Shown piece by piece: positions 63,269-64,000 of a DNA stretch of 64,000 nucleotides. Both the position numbers and the translations under genes were made by a program. Every line of letters begins with the position of its first letter. The first letter of the stretch is position 1. The DNA comes from Alphaproteobacteria bacterium (lineage in GTDB: Bacteria; Pseudomonadota; Alphaproteobacteria; Micropepsales; Micropepsaceae), in the NCBI GenBank assembly GCA_947462105.1, contig CANHNJ010000011.1, positions 1 to 64,000 on the forward strand, written 5' to 3'. The notes below the pieces were generated by a model. It was given only the letters and a program-made list of their open reading frames with translations. It made no database searches and was not told the DNA's origin.

Positions 63269-64000
63269 TCAGTATTGGTCTTCGTAACGCTTGGCGAGGT
63301 CTTCGATGTTCTCGGGCGGCCAGCCGGGCACTTCCATGCCCAGGTGCAGACCCATCTCGGCGAGAACAGCCTTGATCTCGTTCAGCGACTTGCGGCCGAA
63401 GTTCGGGGTGCGCAGCATCTCGCCTTCGGTCTTCTGGATCAGGTCGCCGATATAGACGATGTTATCGTTCTTCAGGCAGTTGGCCGAACGCACCGACAGT
63501 TCCAGCTCGTCCACCTTCTTCAGCAGCACCGGGTTGAAGGCCAGGTCGGGCTTGGCTTCCTCGGTGGTGCGGAGCTGCGGCTCCTCGAAGTTGATGAAGA
63601 CCTGCAGCTGGTCCTGGAGGATGCGCGCGGCATAGGCCACGGCATTGTCCGAGGTGACGGCGCCGTTGGTCTCGACGGTGAGAGTCAGCTTGTCATAGTC
63701 GAGGATCTGGCCCTCGCGGGTGTTCTCGACCTTGTAGGAGACGCGCTTGACCGGGCTGAACAGCGAGTCGACCGGGATCAGGCCGATGGGCGCGTCTTCC
63801 GGACGGTTGCGGTCGGCGGGGACATAGCCCTTGCCGGTGGCGATGGTGAGCTCCATGCGGAACTCGACCTTCTCGTCGAGCGTGCACAGCACCAGGTCGG
63901 GGTTCAGCACTTCGATGTCGGCAGTGGTCTGGATGTCGCCAGCCTTGACCTCGCCCGGGCCCTGCTTGCGCAAGCTGACGCGCTTGGGACCTTCGGCATG
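63269..64000 (-). CDS. rpoA: RNA polymerase subunit alpha, 3' part (5' end outside window)
   Basis: The visible 243 residues run from the middle of the N-terminal domain ([51 protein letters not shown]) through a linker to the complete C-terminal domain ([60 protein letters not shown]). That domain contacts UP elements and activators. The frame is open to the window edge at 64000. Confidence 0.97.
   Translation of the reverse strand, partial: HAEGPKRVSLRKQGPGEVKAGDIQTTADIEVLNPDLVLCTLDEKVEFRMELTIATGKGYVPADRNRPEDAPIGLIPVDSLFSPVKRVSYKVENTREGQILDYDKLTLTVETNGAVTSDNAVAYAARILQDQLQVFINFEEPQLRTTEEAKPDLAFNPVLLKKVDELELSVRSANCLKNDNIVYIGDLIQKTEGEMLRTPNFGRKSLNEIKAVLAEMGLHLGMEVPGWPPENIEDLAKRYEDQY

Overview
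This 64 kb window is a GC-rich bacterial chromosome segment that reads as an alphaproteobacterium. Signs of this are a CcrM-type GANTC methyltransferase next to rnhB, a divK-pleD pair, a separate F0 operon with both b' and b subunits, an ATP12-family F1 assembly chaperone, dinB with an N-terminal Cys-rich extension, phasin, and DUF1489, DUF3572 and DUF721 genes. The order is cannot be tied to a genus from sequence alone; a Caulobacterales/Micropepsales/Rhizobiales-like lineage is my inference.

Layout. 1-8.8 kb: end of rnhB, ccrM, mutY (reverse), a DUF721 gene, three tandem DsbA-like thioredoxin genes and smc. 9-11.4 kb: F0 ATP synthase operon (atpI-a-c-b'-b) behind a clear sigma70-type promoter. 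11.4-18.7 kb (reverse): flavoprotein, exported ThuA protein, a 650-bp non-coding gap, a TPR/O-GlcNAc-transferase-like protein, aspS. 18.8-23.5 kb (forward): exported phosphodiesterase, rnd, two exported SRPBCC proteins. 23.5-29.2 kb (reverse): dgt, SPOR protein, nagZ, scpA, scpB, then an A+T-richer DUF4393 (Abi-alpha-like) gene. 29.2-32.3 kb: erpA, xth, a DsbA/FrnE protein and an A+T-richer TIR-domain gene. 32.4-38.9 kb: pleD, a frameshifted divK, DUF3572, ROK kinase, dinB, RidA, a DUF482 acyltransferase-like gene and HIT. 39-45.4 kb: small exported and membrane proteins, clpA, clpS, phasin. 45.6-53.3 kb: SPOR-tailed DD-carboxypeptidase, panC, cytochrome c, tRNA-Leu, cysH/siroheme branch, a lone fliN-like gene, lipB. 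53.4-64 kb: acylphosphatase, sapC, FUSC transporter, a LAS-type peptidase interrupted by an amber codon, DUF559, ATP12, rluA, crcB, rarA, degP-like protease, rplQ and the 3' part of rpoA.

Three themes recur. First, cell-cycle and chromosome functions (ccrM, divK, pleD, smc, scpA, scpB) are concentrated here; ccrM has seven GANTC sites in 78 bp at its own promoter. Second, three families of palindromic repeats are scattered through the window. One is a two-hairpin 63-94 bp element with five copies, three of them embedded in frame in dgt, the ROK kinase and the DUF482 gene. One is a REP/BIME-like ATGGCCCG palindrome. One is a RIME-like palindrome lying directly after stop codons. Third, two probable anti-phage genes (DUF4393, TIR) sit singly among housekeeping operons, and two genes (divK and the LAS peptidase) each carry a single disabling change that is either real or a sequencing error.
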